This document shows, piece after piece, positions 26,340 to 37,000 of a stretch of DNA of 64,000 bases. The position numbers and the translations under genes are program-made. Location of the stretch: positions 62,001-126,000 of the forward strand of contig JBGTQJ010000017.1 in the NCBI GenBank assembly GCA_041941305.1, in the 5' to 3' direction. Origin of the DNA: JANSWP01 sp041941305. GTDB lineage: Bacteria > Bacteroidota > Bacteroidia > Chitinophagales > Saprospiraceae. The notes under the pieces were generated by a model that did no database searches, was not told where the DNA came from, and saw nothing but the letters and a program-made list of their open reading frames with translations. Position 1 is the first letter of the stretch; every line of letters starts with the position of its first letter.

Positions 26340-28880
26340 TTAGAACCCCATTTCTCCACCTCCCTCAAAATCGCCACCTCCTCGCCTGTCATTACCTCTC
26401 TTTTTCTTTTGATTGAGGCGATAATTTAGTGTTAGAGTCACTTGCCTGGCTCTCCATTGAAATTCTCCCTCTGAAAAGAAAGATTCTCCTTCAGTTGTAA
26501 AAAACCGCTTTCTTGAATTAAATAAATCTCTTACACTTAAAGTTAGGGTACCTTTCTTTTTTAGAATGTCTTTACTCGCTCCCAAATCAATAGAATACAT
26601 CCCTTTTTGACTACCCTGGGTTGTTTCTCTTGGTGCCCTGTAGTTAGCTCTCAATTGGACATCCATGTCTTTCCAAAACGTCCATTTGGAAGTCAATCGA
26701 CCATTCCAGGAAAATGCATCCGCATACAGGGAAGTCTCCTCTCCTTTAAATACAAAAGAGCCATCGGTAATAGAACGGAAGAAATTGACGTCACCATTAA
26801 AATTAACCCATTTTGCAGGTCGGAAATTAAAAGTGAATTCAAAACCATAGGCGTCTCTTTCTGCAAGATTTTGAGGCAATGTATTAGTGGTATTGGGTTC
26901 ATCCCCTTCAGTCCTTATTCTTTCAATTACATCGGTGGTTTTTCTATAATATATTGCAGATGTTAAAGAACCTTTGTCCCAATATTTGATATGCCCCAAT
27001 TCATATGAGTTGGTATATTCTGGATCGAGATTTGGATTTCCTCCAAAGAAATTCCGATTATCGGTAAATGTGAAGAAAGGGTTTAAAGACCAAAACCTTG
27101 GTCTGCGAATTCTCCGGCTGTAACTAACCTGAACCGCATTGTCATTCGCCAAATCATAAGTTAAATGAACACTTGGAAATGGATCGAAATATTGTCGATC
27201 ATTCACCTCATTGGTTTGAAGCAGTTCCGTTCTCACGTCTGAATATTCAAATCTCAACCCCAGCTGATAGGAAAATTTGCCGTGTTTATTTCCAAAGGTG
27301 GAATAAAAAGCATGAATATTTTCGTTATACAAGAAATTATTGCTTAAACCGGTCATAACCTTCCAATTCAAATCATCAAATTCTTCAACCAGATAGTCAT
27401 TATTGATGTCTCTGAATGAACTCCTTAAACCCGCTTCAAATTTTCCATCTTCTGCAAAAGGAAAGATATAATCTACTTGAATTTCCAGCGTACTTTCTCC
27501 TTCTTGATTTGAAGATCGTTGTAAGGAATCAGCCCGCATTTTGTTACCTTCTGCATCAAAATATTGTTCAGTGAAGTTAGAACTTTCTTCCTCTTCATTT
27601 TCTTCATAACGGACATTGAAAATCATTTCATGACCTTTTCTATCAAACAATCTTCTATAATTTATAGAATATTCGAGGTCAGTCTCATCCTCAATTTCAT
27701 TATCAAGTCGATCAGTTATACCTATAAGATTATCAAAGGATTCAGTATCAAAATAGTCTCTATACTGCAATGTAGATAAATTATCTTCATCACTAATGCG
27801 ATAAGAAAATGCAGTAGTTAAAATATTTTTTGGATTGAAAAAGTAGTCTGCTCCAAAACGAAAATTTCCTGACAAACCACCTCTTTCATGGTCTCTGTCT
27901 GCAGTTGTGATATCCGTATTTTCGATTATCTCGGCTATCTCTCCATTGGAATCAAATATGGTATCCTGGCTGTAAAACTCCTGATATACATATCCATTTC
28001 CTGGGTTTTTTCTATAGCGCAATCCAATATTTGTAAAGAAATTTAGTTTATCCTTTCGATAGTTCAGGTTAATTGCAGTGCCGAAATTATTTGGATGACC
28101 AACTGTAAAATCGAAGGAACCATTCAATCCCTTTCCTTGCTGTTTCCTCATGACAATATTAATAATACCTGCCATGCCTTCTGCCTCATATTTAGCCGAT
28201 GGATTTGTTATTACTTCAACCTTATCAATCAAGTTGGAAGGGATGGTTCTCAAACCATTGGTATTTCCATCTGAAACAATACTAGAAGGTTTTCCATCAA
28301 TTAAAATTCTCACACTCCCACTTCCTCTTAGGCTTACATTTCCATCAATGTCCACCGCTACTGAAGGGACATTATCCAGTATATCTTCGGCTGAACCGCC
28401 ATTGTTTGCCAAATCTTTTCCTACGTTGAATATCTTTTTATCAAGCGCCATTTGCATCACACTTTTCTCAGCTCTTACTTCAATCTCTGTAAGCGTTTCA
28501 GCGTCAACAAATAGAGCTATAGTACCTAAATCGTTAAACAAATTTCCCTTTTGGAAGGCTACATTATTAATAATGCGAGCCTGATATCCAATATATTCAA
28601 ATTTCGCGAAATATTGACCTGGACCTGTTTCTATAGAAAAGTTGCCTTTTTCATCCGTAACTCCTCCACTAACCAGGGAACTATCTTTTTTTGTAAAAAT
28701 TGAAATGGTAGCAAATTCAAGTGCCTGCTCTGAATCTGCATCCAAAACCTGACCTGTAATAAAGGCTTTTGAAGCATCTCCCCCCTGTCCTTGCCAATTA
28801 CCTCGATTTTGAGCATTTAGGTTGGAAACAGAGAAAATCAGTAGAAAGGTAATTAAAAGCGTAATCGAGTGATCTCTCAT
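26340..28880 (-). CDS. outer-membrane beta-barrel protein with carboxypeptidase-regulatory and plug domains
   Basis: The 846-residue protein starts with a signal peptide (LNAQ near 22-25). A carboxypeptidase-regulatory-like domain (about 38-125, FITGQVLDADSEQALEFATI) is followed by a plug-like domain (about 140-255) containing VPSVAVDIDGNVSLRGSG and VRILIDGKPSS. The remainder is a large beta-barrel rich in aromatic/charged strands, of the OMP_b-brl_3 type. It resembles TonB-dependent receptors, but no substrate can be named. RG/GG-rich segments occur at the mature N-terminus and at the very C-terminus. It lies downstream of a response regulator and histidine kinase on the same strand (152-bp gap), so it may be controlled by them. 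Confidence 0.88.
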   Translation of the reverse strand: MRDHSITLLITFLLIFSVSNLNAQNRGNWQGQGGDASKAFITGQVLDADSEQALEFATISIFTKKDSSLVSGGVTDEKGNFSIETGPGQYFAKFEYIGYQARIINNVAFQKGNLFNDLGTIALFVDAETLTEIEVRAEKSVMQMALDKKIFNVGKDLANNGGSAEDILDNVPSVAVDIDGNVSLRGSGSVRILIDGKPSSIVSDGNTNGLRTIPSNLIDKVEVITNPSAKYEAEGMAGIINIVMRKQQGKGLNGSFDFTVGHPNNFGTAINLNYRKDKLNFFTNIGLRYRKNPGNGYVYQEFYSQDTIFDSNGEIAEIIENTDITTADRDHERGGLSGNFRFGADYFFNPKNILTTAFSYRISDEDNLSTLQYRDYFDTESFDNLIGITDRLDNEIEDETDLEYSINYRRLFDRKGHEMIFNVRYEENEEEESSNFTEQYFDAEGNKMRADSLQRSSNQEGESTLEIQVDYIFPFAEDGKFEAGLRSSFRDINNDYLVEEFDDLNWKVMTGLSNNFLYNENIHAFYSTFGNKHGKFSYQLGLRFEYSDVRTELLQTNEVNDRQYFDPFPSVHLTYDLANDNAVQVSYSRRIRRPRFWSLNPFFTFTDNRNFFGGNPNLDPEYTNSYELGHIKYWDKGSLTSAIYYRKTTDVIERIRTEGDEPNTTNTLPQNLAERDAYGFEFTFNFRPAKWVNFNGDVNFFRSITDGSFVFKGEETSLYADAFSWNGRLTSKWTFWKDMDVQLRANYRAPRETTQGSQKGMYSIDLGASKDILKKKGTLTLSVRDLFNSRKRFFTTEGESFFSEGEFQWRARQVTLTLNYRLNQKKKRGNDRRGGGDFEGGGEMGF

Positions 28881-29032
28881 GAATAGTAATTATATGGGAT
28901 ATTATTACCTGAATTATTTGATTGCAAAAGTAAGCAGTGACTTTGTTTGAAATTTGTATGAATTCTGAAGAAATTCTGAATTAAGATTTACTTAACAAAA
29001 ATTGATAGGAAGTAGTGGAAAATAATTTAATG

Positions 29033-30289
29033 CTAAAAAGAAATATTAACCAGATGAACATTGTCTGAATAGTTATAATGAATTTTTAATCCATTCACTT
29101 CGCAGATTTTTTTGACGATTGGCAGTCCCAACCCTAGAGAGGCAGAAGTTTGGTTGTTTTTTCTAAATCTTTCAAAAAAATGATCTGTAGGCAGAGAAGG
29201 CTGTTTTCCGGAATTAGAAATTTCCAGGTATTGATGATTTAACTCCAGTTTTACCCAACCAGCTTCCTCATTGTGCTGTATTGCATTTTTCAAAAGGTTA
29301 CTCACTAAAATATCCGCCAATGATGGTTCAATATTTAATTTAACATCATCCAGCAGATGGCTTTCCATTTTTATTCCTTTCAATGCGCCTATATCCTGAA
29401 AATTAGAAAAAGATTTCGAAACGATTTTTGAAAAATCTATGGATTGTAACTGGGAAAACTCCTCATTTTCAATTTTGGTTAACAAGGACAGGGCATGACC
29501 AAGCTTGGATAATTTGCTTAAAGATTCATTAGCTGTTTGAATCAGTCCCAATTGTTCAGGGTTTAGATTTGGTGATTCTAGGAGTAATTCCAATTTCCCT
29601 TGGGCCACTGCGATTGGCGTCTGCATTTCATGGGAAGCATTTTCGGAAAACTCCTTGAGTGAAATATAATCCTGTCTGGCTTTTTGGGTCATTTTTTCAA
29701 CAAAAGAATTGAGTTCTTTGAATTCTTTGGTAGTCGTTTGTGGCAAATTGATGGGCTCGTCTTTTTTAAGGTTGAACCGATTGATATTTTCTAAAATCCC
29801 TTTAAATGGTTCAAATAGTTTTCTCGATACTAAAAAGCTAAACAAAAGCAAAACAAAACTGAGCACGATGAATAACCTTGAAATGACTCCAAAAACACCC
29901 TCTAAAACATCATCTTCTTCAATAAAGACTTCAAGCAAATCAAACTTGTAAGTAGTATCATTCAAAATACGATAAGTCGTTAAGTGGCGGTGAGCCTCTA
30001 ATCGTTTTAGTTGCGGGTGCATTGCAATTGTATCTGAAAAGGCATAGTTGGTATCAACAATACTCGATATGCCAAGATTGGAAATCTGGATTTTTTCTGT
30101 TTGAATGGATTCAATATTTTCCCCATCTGATAAAGCTTTTTGAGCCAACCTAAAATTGTACATCAAGGCATAATCAGTCTCCAATGCAACTACTTTCTTT
30201 ACTTCATGATATATCGTTACACCTCCTATCCCAAATACTATTAGAATAATTGCCAGATAAAAAAGGGTAGTTTTTGTAATTAAGCTCAT
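29033..30289 (-). CDS. sensor histidine kinase
   Basis: I place the start at MSLITKTTLFYLAI (30289), giving 418 residues; an upstream in-frame ATG would run into the preceding regulator gene. Two membrane helices (about 5-26 and 134-156) flank a periplasmic sensor domain of ~110 residues. The dimerisation helix has SENASHEMQTPIAV with the phosphorylated His at about 220. The ATPase domain has the N box LVSNLLKNAIQHNE and the G box LGLGLPIVKKICE. It follows the response regulator gene by 52 bp and forms a two-component pair with it. Confidence 0.92.
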   Translation of the reverse strand: MSLITKTTLFYLAIILIVFGIGGVTIYHEVKKVVALETDYALMYNFRLAQKALSDGENIESIQTEKIQISNLGISSIVDTNYAFSDTIAMHPQLKRLEAHRHLTTYRILNDTTYKFDLLEVFIEEDDVLEGVFGVISRLFIVLSFVLLLFSFLVSRKLFEPFKGILENINRFNLKKDEPINLPQTTTKEFKELNSFVEKMTQKARQDYISLKEFSENASHEMQTPIAVAQGKLELLLESPNLNPEQLGLIQTANESLSKLSKLGHALSLLTKIENEEFSQLQSIDFSKIVSKSFSNFQDIGALKGIKMESHLLDDVKLNIEPSLADILVSNLLKNAIQHNEEAGWVKLELNHQYLEISNSGKQPSLPTDHFFERFRKNNQTSASLGLGLPIVKKICEVNGLKIHYNYSDNVHLVNISF

Positions 30290-30341
30290 ATTCTTCTTCC
30301 AGTTCTGGATTAACGAGAGATAAATATTAAAGCATGATTTC

Positions 30342-31016
30342 TTATTTGGTAAATCTATACCCCAGACCATAAATTGTCTTGAGATAATCGTTTCCACCTG
30401 CGTTGGTTATTTTTTTTCTTAAATTCTTAATGTGCTGATAAACGAAATCATAAGAATCCAAAAAATCCACATTATCTCCCCAAAGATGCTCAGCAAGACT
30501 CTGCTTTGTTAAAACTCTATTTTTGTTAGCTATTAAAAAAAGTAATAGTTCATATTCTTTCACTGTTAATTCAATGACTTGTTCATTAATGTACACTTCA
30601 TGAAGGTTTGTATCAACTTTGATCTCTTCAAAATAAATTTCCATTTGTCCCTGGAATTTCCTCCTTCTGTAAATTGCTTTTAGCCTTGCGTTCAATTCAG
30701 AAAGATGAAATGGCTTAGTAAGGTAATCGTCTGCACCCAAGTCCAAGCCAGCTACGCGATCATCCAAGGCATTTTTTGCAGAAATAATCAATACTCCTGT
30801 TTCTGGATATTGTTTTTTTAAATTTTCCAAAAGGCTCAATCCATTTCCATCGGGAAGCATGATATCCAATAAAATTATGTCATAGGAGAATGAAGACAAC
30901 TTATCTTCGGCTGCACCACAGGAATCCGCCATTTCACAAATCACATCCCCATTAGAAAGATAGGATTTAATGTTTTCAGCCAGCTGTATTTCGTCTTCAA
31001 CGATTAATAATTTCAT
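30342..31016 (-). CDS. OmpR-family response regulator
   Basis: Starting at MKLLIVEDEIQLAEN (31016) the protein is 224 residues, the normal OmpR/PhoB length; the frame extends 29 codons further upstream without family likeness. The receiver has the acidic pair in LIVEDE, the phosphorylated Asp at about 51 in DIILLDIMLPDG, and a lysine in ISAKNA. The winged-helix C-terminal domain ends LKTIYGLGYRFTK. It partners with the kinase encoded just downstream. The target is unknown, though the outer-membrane protein gene two genes downstream is a candidate. Confidence 0.93.
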   Translation of the reverse strand: MKLLIVEDEIQLAENIKSYLSNGDVICEMADSCGAAEDKLSSFSYDIILLDIMLPDGNGLSLLENLKKQYPETGVLIISAKNALDDRVAGLDLGADDYLTKPFHLSELNARLKAIYRRRKFQGQMEIYFEEIKVDTNLHEVYINEQVIELTVKEYELLLFLIANKNRVLTKQSLAEHLWGDNVDFLDSYDFVYQHIKNLRKKITNAGGNDYLKTIYGLGYRFTK

Positions 31017-31083
31017 AATGCCTGCAAATATAAGGTGTGATTTTGAGGGAAATTTGAAGCAATGGTAATAGCCTTTCTTGAAA

Positions 31084-31116
31084 AAACAAAAACTCCGCAG
31101 CATTCACTACGGAGTT
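31084..31116 (-). terminator. terminator after the anti-sigma-like gene
   Basis: AACTCCG (31091-31097) pairs with CGGAGTT (31110-31116). Read leftward it is followed by a T-rich stretch. It lies about 60 bp past the stop at 31177 and separates that gene from the two-component operon. Confidence 0.7.
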
Positions 31117-31176
31117 CAAAATTGTACCCTCACCTAAAGGGTTAGCAAATCACGTTTTATCTTTAATAGTTCATTA

Positions 31177-32694
31177 TTAAAAATGATAGGTTATCCCAGC
31201 ATTCACTCCTCCAGAAAAAGACCTGGATCGAATAGCGCTAATGTTGTGACGATCTGCTATTGCCCCAATTAATGTAGGCTCAATCGCCAGGTTGAAATTC
31301 CTGGAAATAAAAACATCAACACCAAGACTTGCCAGATAGTCAAAACTCAAACTTTTTAAACCTCTTTGATGACCTACTGGTCTTAATACCGGATGCAATT
31401 TGAATTTGTTATTTTCCACCTCAATGTCTGTAAAGTTAAACTCCTTTGATTTCAAAATATTGGCAAATAGACCAGCCTTCAATTTCAATCCTATTTTTCC
31501 GCGCCCCACTCTATAAGTTAACAAAACAGGGACCGTCCAATACTCGATCACTTGTTCTGTTTCCAAATTAAAGTCAAGCTTTTCATTTTGTTTTATATTA
31601 TCATTGTGATTCTTCTGCTCCACTCTCAAATCCATATCCACCAACCCAAAACTTGTGTTTAAACTGTACTCAAAATTGTGTTCATAATCAGGATGATTGT
31701 GATCGAATTCATGATCTCTATCTTCAAACCTAAACTTAGCTTTATGGTCACTCGAAAAGCTAGTTCTTTTAACCATAATCCCAGTTTGGAAGCCCCAGCT
31801 CTTTGTGGATTGATATCCAACAGTAATCCCAGTTAAATGTTGTTGACCTTTTGATTGAAGGTCATCATTGAAACACTTCCTTTGTTTCCCTGGAAGTGGT
31901 GGAGGTCCAGGACCTGGTAAATCATCTATACCTAAAATCTTTTCTCTACTTTTTGAAAAAAGACTATTGACTCCTGCATACCAATTCCCTCTTTTTATAG
32001 GCTCAATCGCAGATTCGGAAATTCCTTCCAATTTAAAAATGATGGGTTTTGGGGTCATTGAAACTGCATTTTCGACTCTTAATTCAGGCATTCTTTTTAA
32101 ATAGAAAGTGGGTTCAGGAATATCTATATCCTGGCTGTGTTTATTTGCCTGGTTAAATGGTTTTATTGGATTTTGGGTCAATACTTCATCTGGTTTTTCG
32201 TTAAGGCCCGGTGTTTCGATATTTTCATTTTCAGGATTAATTTCATTGGTACTTAATGTTGAATTTTCTTCATATAGTTTTGATTTTTGAATGCTGTTTT
32301 CTTCTTCCAAAACTGACTTTCCAATATCTCCTGCTAAATTTTCAGTTTGAAAAGGAGTTCCAGGGTTGGATTCTTCAATTTGCTTTATTTCCTCTAATTC
32401 TGCTACAACTTCCTGGTATTCTATTTCTTTGTTCTCTAATGCTTCTGAAACAGTATTCAGTTTATTCTGAAAATATAAATGCTGACAAAGAACGACTCCT
32501 CCAAAAACTGCCGCAGCGGCAGCCACCCACCATTTTTTCATAAGGATGGTTTTTCCAGTCGTAACGACAGCAGATGTTGAACTCAAATCACCTGCAATTT
32601 TGTCCCATACACCATCAGGTGGACTTTCAGTATAATCTTCAAAAGCCCCTTTTAGAAATTTTTCGAGTTCATCATTTGGTAAATTTTGTTTCAT
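31177..32694 (-). CDS. anti-sigma-like transmembrane protein fused to a C-terminal beta-barrel-like domain
   Basis: The 505-residue protein has a short cytoplasmic N-terminus with ESPPDGVWDKIAGDL, a pattern common in Bacteroidota proteins encoded beside ECF sigma factors. One membrane helix follows (about 54-72), then a Glu-rich coiled segment (about 75-180). The last ~270 residues look like an outer-membrane beta-barrel of the PorT-like kind, with alternating strands ending GVNAGITYHF. It lies 58 bp downstream of the sigma factor gene on the same strand. It could hold the sigma factor and sense events at the outer membrane; that function is inferred from position and layout. Confidence 0.72.
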   Translation of the reverse strand: MKQNLPNDELEKFLKGAFEDYTESPPDGVWDKIAGDLSSTSAVVTTGKTILMKKWWVAAAAAVFGGVVLCQHLYFQNKLNTVSEALENKEIEYQEVVAELEEIKQIEESNPGTPFQTENLAGDIGKSVLEEENSIQKSKLYEENSTLSTNEINPENENIETPGLNEKPDEVLTQNPIKPFNQANKHSQDIDIPEPTFYLKRMPELRVENAVSMTPKPIIFKLEGISESAIEPIKRGNWYAGVNSLFSKSREKILGIDDLPGPGPPPLPGKQRKCFNDDLQSKGQQHLTGITVGYQSTKSWGFQTGIMVKRTSFSSDHKAKFRFEDRDHEFDHNHPDYEHNFEYSLNTSFGLVDMDLRVEQKNHNDNIKQNEKLDFNLETEQVIEYWTVPVLLTYRVGRGKIGLKLKAGLFANILKSKEFNFTDIEVENNKFKLHPVLRPVGHQRGLKSLSFDYLASLGVDVFISRNFNLAIEPTLIGAIADRHNISAIRSRSFSGGVNAGITYHF

Positions 32695-32752
32695 TGTATC
32701 CTACATTTGTTCTAGTATTGCCCATTATTTTTCAGCGGGCATACTGCATGTC

Positions 32753-33292
32753 TTATTTGGTCAAATTTTTTTCCAGCAAAGAACGCATGTATTTCTTTGC
32801 TCTATTAAGTTGAGATTTGGAAGTACCAATGGAAATCCCCAATTCCTCTGCGATTTGTGGATGTGTGTATCCTTCCAAAACGTATAAATTTAAAACAGTT
32901 CGAAAACCAGTCGGCAATTTGTGCATCAACTTTATCAGCCCCCTGGTAGCGCCCTCTTCAAAAACAATTTCCTCCTCTGTGGTTCCGGCATCCCAATCGT
33001 TTAACTCGTAGGTAGGAAGTAACTTTTTCTGTTTCCTCAAATTGTCTAAAGCTACATTCAAAATAACTTTCCTTATCCATCCTTCCAGACTACCTATGCC
33101 TTTAAATTGATGTAAATCACGAAATACTTTTACAAATCCTTCTTGTAAAACATCTTCTGCATCTTCACGGGAATTAGCATACCGCAAACACACTACAAAC
33201 ATCTTGCTCTTAAAACGTTCATAAAAAATGCGTTGGGCCTTGCGATTCCCCTGTTTGCAGGATTCTAATATTTCGTGATTGTTTCCTTGCAT
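32753..33292 (-). CDS. ECF-type RNA polymerase sigma factor
   Basis: The start MQGNNHEILESCKQGNRKA (33292) gives 179 residues, the usual length; the frame continues 40 codons upstream but that part is proline/threonine-rich and unlike the family. Region 2 shows ANSREDAEDVLQEGFVKVF, and region 4 shows GYTHPQIAEELGISIGTSKS, a helix-turn-helix. It directs RNA polymerase to promoters not visible here. It is followed by the anti-sigma-like gene and is divergent from the DinB-like gene. Confidence 0.92.
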   Translation of the reverse strand: MQGNNHEILESCKQGNRKAQRIFYERFKSKMFVVCLRYANSREDAEDVLQEGFVKVFRDLHQFKGIGSLEGWIRKVILNVALDNLRKQKKLLPTYELNDWDAGTTEEEIVFEEGATRGLIKLMHKLPTGFRTVLNLYVLEGYTHPQIAEELGISIGTSKSQLNRAKKYMRSLLEKNLTK

Positions 33293-33455
33293 CAACCCTG
33301 GTGAGTTTTTAGTTGGTGTTGTTGTAGGAGTAGGTGAATCAAAATGCAAAAGGGTTGCATGGATACCAAAAAGATTTAATTTTACCTCAAGAACTTGTCT
33401 GAAATTATTCATTGAGTTCAGTCAAATTCAAATTTCATTCAAAATCACCCTAATC

Positions 33456-34055
33456 ATGAAGTTCCTTTTTACTTTTTTTATTCTAATAGCTTTAATGAAT
33501 ACACAAACTTTCTCACAAGATCAATCTTCAGAACTTCCCTATTATCAAATTCCAGATTATCCAGACAAATATACGGCTGAAACAGTTGCCGCCAGAATGG
33601 TAGATGGTTTGGGCTATCGCTATTATTGGGCTACTGAAGGATTGAGACCTGAAGATCTATCTTTTAAACCAAGTGAGAATGGTAGAACAACAGACGAGAC
33701 TTTAGATCATATTTTAGGTTTGACCAATACCTTGGCAAATGCCACAAAAAAAGAACCCAACATTAGAAATAACAATCGGGAAGAACTCAGTTTTGAAGAA
33801 AAACGAAGAAAAACATTGATGAATATCAAAACAGCAAGTGATATCCTAAGAACTGCCAAAGAGGGAGAAATCAAGGAGTTTTTAGTCATATTTCAACGGG
33901 GAGAACAATCTTCTGAATATCCTTTTTGGAATATGCTTAACGGACCCTTGGCTGATGCGCTCTGGCATGTAGGTCAAATCGTTTCACACAGAAGAAGTTC
34001 AGGAAATCCGCTAAATCCTAAGGTTAGTGTATTCAGAGGGAAAAACAGAGAATAG
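33456..34055 (+). CDS. secreted DinB-like (four-helix bundle) protein
   Basis: I choose the ATG at 33456 because it starts a signal peptide MKFLFTFFILIALMNTQTFS; the upstream extension overlaps the divergent sigma factor gene. The mature protein (about 180 residues) resembles the DinB/YfiT-like metal-binding bundle, with His in DETLDHI and the paired His in WHVGQIVSHRR, the usual three ligands. The enzymatic role of exported members is unknown. Only 5 bp separate its stop from that of the convergent HYR gene. Confidence 0.75.
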   Translation: MKFLFTFFILIALMNTQTFSQDQSSELPYYQIPDYPDKYTAETVAARMVDGLGYRYYWATEGLRPEDLSFKPSENGRTTDETLDHILGLTNTLANATKKEPNIRNNNREELSFEEKRRKTLMNIKTASDILRTAKEGEIKEFLVIFQRGEQSSEYPFWNMLNGPLADALWHVGQIVSHRRSSGNPLNPKVSVFRGKNRE

Positions 34056-34060
34056 GATTT

Positions 34061-37000
34061 CTAATTATCATCAGTTAATAAAAATTCAGCGGGATCCGCC
34101 GTCCCATTTACGTCTCCTATTTTTATTCCAATAAAATTGACTATTTCGTCTCCTGACAAATTATTGATAGAAATGATCTCTGGAAAATCATCCAAATAAG
34201 GATTGGCATCATCAATAAATTCAAATTCCATATCCACAAAGCGCCAGGAAGTATTATTTTGAAATTGATCATCAATTGCCAAAATCAATTTTCTGATTGC
34301 GACCAGGTCAAATGTGGTAACTGTTCCAGATTGGTTGACATCAGCTGCAATGATTTTATAGGGTGAATCTAGTTTTTCAGTACCCAAAATATGCTTGGTA
34401 ATTAAAACAAGGTCAAAAGTTGTAACTCCATTGATGTGGTTGGTATCCTTTAGTGGAGCAATCGTATAATCCCCTCCCACAGGAAGATCGAAGAAAATGA
34501 AACTTCCATCATCATCAGTGGTCATTGAATCGAGATTGGAATTTACACTTACCTGAACTTCGGCAATAGGAGCACCTTCAATTGAATACAGATTTCCAGA
34601 AATATTTGCATTTGCCAGGCAGGCATCCATATTGTCCTGAACATCCACAGTTACATTGCAATAATCTTGATTACCCACTTCGTCAGTAATCCAAATTTGT
34701 AATTGATTTATGCCAATATCATCACATTCAAAAACCTTAGTTATATCTGCTGAATTTGAAGAAAAAGAAAAATTTAAATCGCTGCTATGGGTGCAATTAT
34801 CAAAACTCCCATCGTCAAAATCCAAAGCTGAAATGTCTATCATAGGAATTGGTAAATCCATGATTTCAACTATCAAATTCTTGCAATATGCAGAAGGATT
34901 TTTGCAATCTGAAATAGTGAAGTTAAATCCACAACTCGATTTATTATTGCAACCATCTTCAACAGAGTATACAATTCTATGGGTGCCAAGTGGATAATCT
35001 CCTTCAACTTCAGATCCCATACCCTGGATATCAAAAGAACCGTTGTCAAATAGATCTATTTGGTAGGTATATTCCAATAAATCAGGAGGCGTACAATCAT
35101 CCTCTGCAAGTAAGGTCAATTTTGCCTCTCCAGTTTGGCAATTTGGATCATAACTACAAAAATTCAAAGGTTGACAATCTGATAAGATAAGGGGTAAATC
35201 AGAGGTTGAAATTTGCAAAACTTGTCCATAATCCCAGCTTCCTTCAAAAGTCGTTTGATTGAATTGACACCAATCAATAACCTTCCAATTTCTTAGGACT
35301 TCCACACATGCATTTGGGGTGACCACCAACCAGGTATCCGTATAGGAAAGTCCAATTAAGCTACAAGTAGAATCAGAGAAAATCTGTGGAAATCCAAATT
35401 CCTGAGGTAAAAATTCAGGTTCCAAACCAGCCCCACAGGTGTTAGAGGAATAATTCTGTGGCCAAATTATATCATCATTGGGGTCAAAAGGGTCCTGGTC
35501 GTTAATATAAAATGGGGCAAGATTATCCACATTAATTTCTTGAGTGCATTCTGCCATACGTCCTACAGCATCTTCTACTTGCCAAAATCGCAAAACTAAA
35601 CCTATGCCACAGGTATTAAAACTTGTACTGTCAAAAGAACTCACAATTATATTGGGGCAGTTGTCAGTAACTTGTGGCTCACCTGTTAGCGTTAAATCCA
35701 AAAAATCTTCGCCGCAATCAATGGTCAAATCAGCAGGACAAATAATTCCGGGGTTTAAGTTGTCAAAAACAGAAGCCGTGGTCAAACTAAAACTTTCATT
35801 TTCCGCTTCGTCGGTCACCTTCAATTCAACTTGAACTGAGTGTCCTACATCACAGCAGAAAAAAGGAACCTGTTTCTCAAAAGGAGTACTATCATCTCCA
35901 CTGCATTCTGGCGAATCCAATCTACGTACTTCTAATGTTATGTCGGTACAATTGTCCCAACTCCCGTCATCAAAAGTTGCAGCATTTACATAGGTAGGCT
36001 CTTGTGGCAAAAGGGTAATATTTGGAGCGTTGATGCTAACTGCTACAGGGGGAACATTGTCATCAACAGTAATTTGAAAAAGGCAACTAGATGAATTGCC
36101 ACAGTCATCAGTAGCAATACAATTGGTAGGATAGATGCCGTAAGGAAGATTGTATATGGTTGTACCTGTTACAATGCCAAAACTTCCTTCAACAGAAAGA
36201 GCGATATTACTTCCACAAGAATCATTGGTAGCTGGCTGAGGCAGAATAACTGTTGCAGTACAATCTAGATTGGAAGTATTAACCGTTATATCTGAAGGAC
36301 AAATAAAAGAAGGAGGCAATGTATCGAAGACATGTATAATCTGAGTTGCGGTTATACTTTCCGCATCACAGGCATCATATATTTCCCATTCTCGAAATAC
36401 CGAATAGGAACCTTCACAAATGGTTACGGTTACGTCTGTGTAATTAGTTCCAAAAGAGCAAATGCTATCTACAGGTGTCCCTTTAAAATTTGGCATTCCA
36501 GTGAAAGAAGGATCCGTATTGGGATTGGGGCAGGCAAGGGCAGGATTTGAAATATCATCCAGGTTTTCAGGAAATGATAAGGAATCTAATTTTGGGCGTT
36601 CAACGTAAATTTTTTGAATACAATTTGAGCTTTTTTGACTGCTGTCTGAAACTGTCCAAAGGCGGTTAATAATTAAAATGGTATCAGTGGTATTGCAAGC
36701 AAAATAGAGGAAATTGTCGTTGAATTCGTAGATCAATGTGTCATTGCAATTGTCAAAAGCTTCTGGGTATCCCAAACTATCAGGATGGGTTTCGTCAAAA
36801 CAGGTAATCAAGGTATCAATACAAGAAACCGAAGGCGCTAACTTATCTTCAACTAAAATGTTTGCCGAGCAATTATTACCAGAATCATCATCTGTTACTT
36901 TACCTGAAATTGTTCTATTTACAAATTCTTCAGTAATGGTAGGACTACTGGGTAACAAATCTCCATGCTCGTCATACAATTCAACATAAAAAGGTCCCAG

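Noticed and set aside
33293..33412. Longer N-terminus of the ECF sigma factor
   Set aside because: The added Pro/Thr-rich stretch is not found in the family, and MQGNNHEILESC is a typical start.
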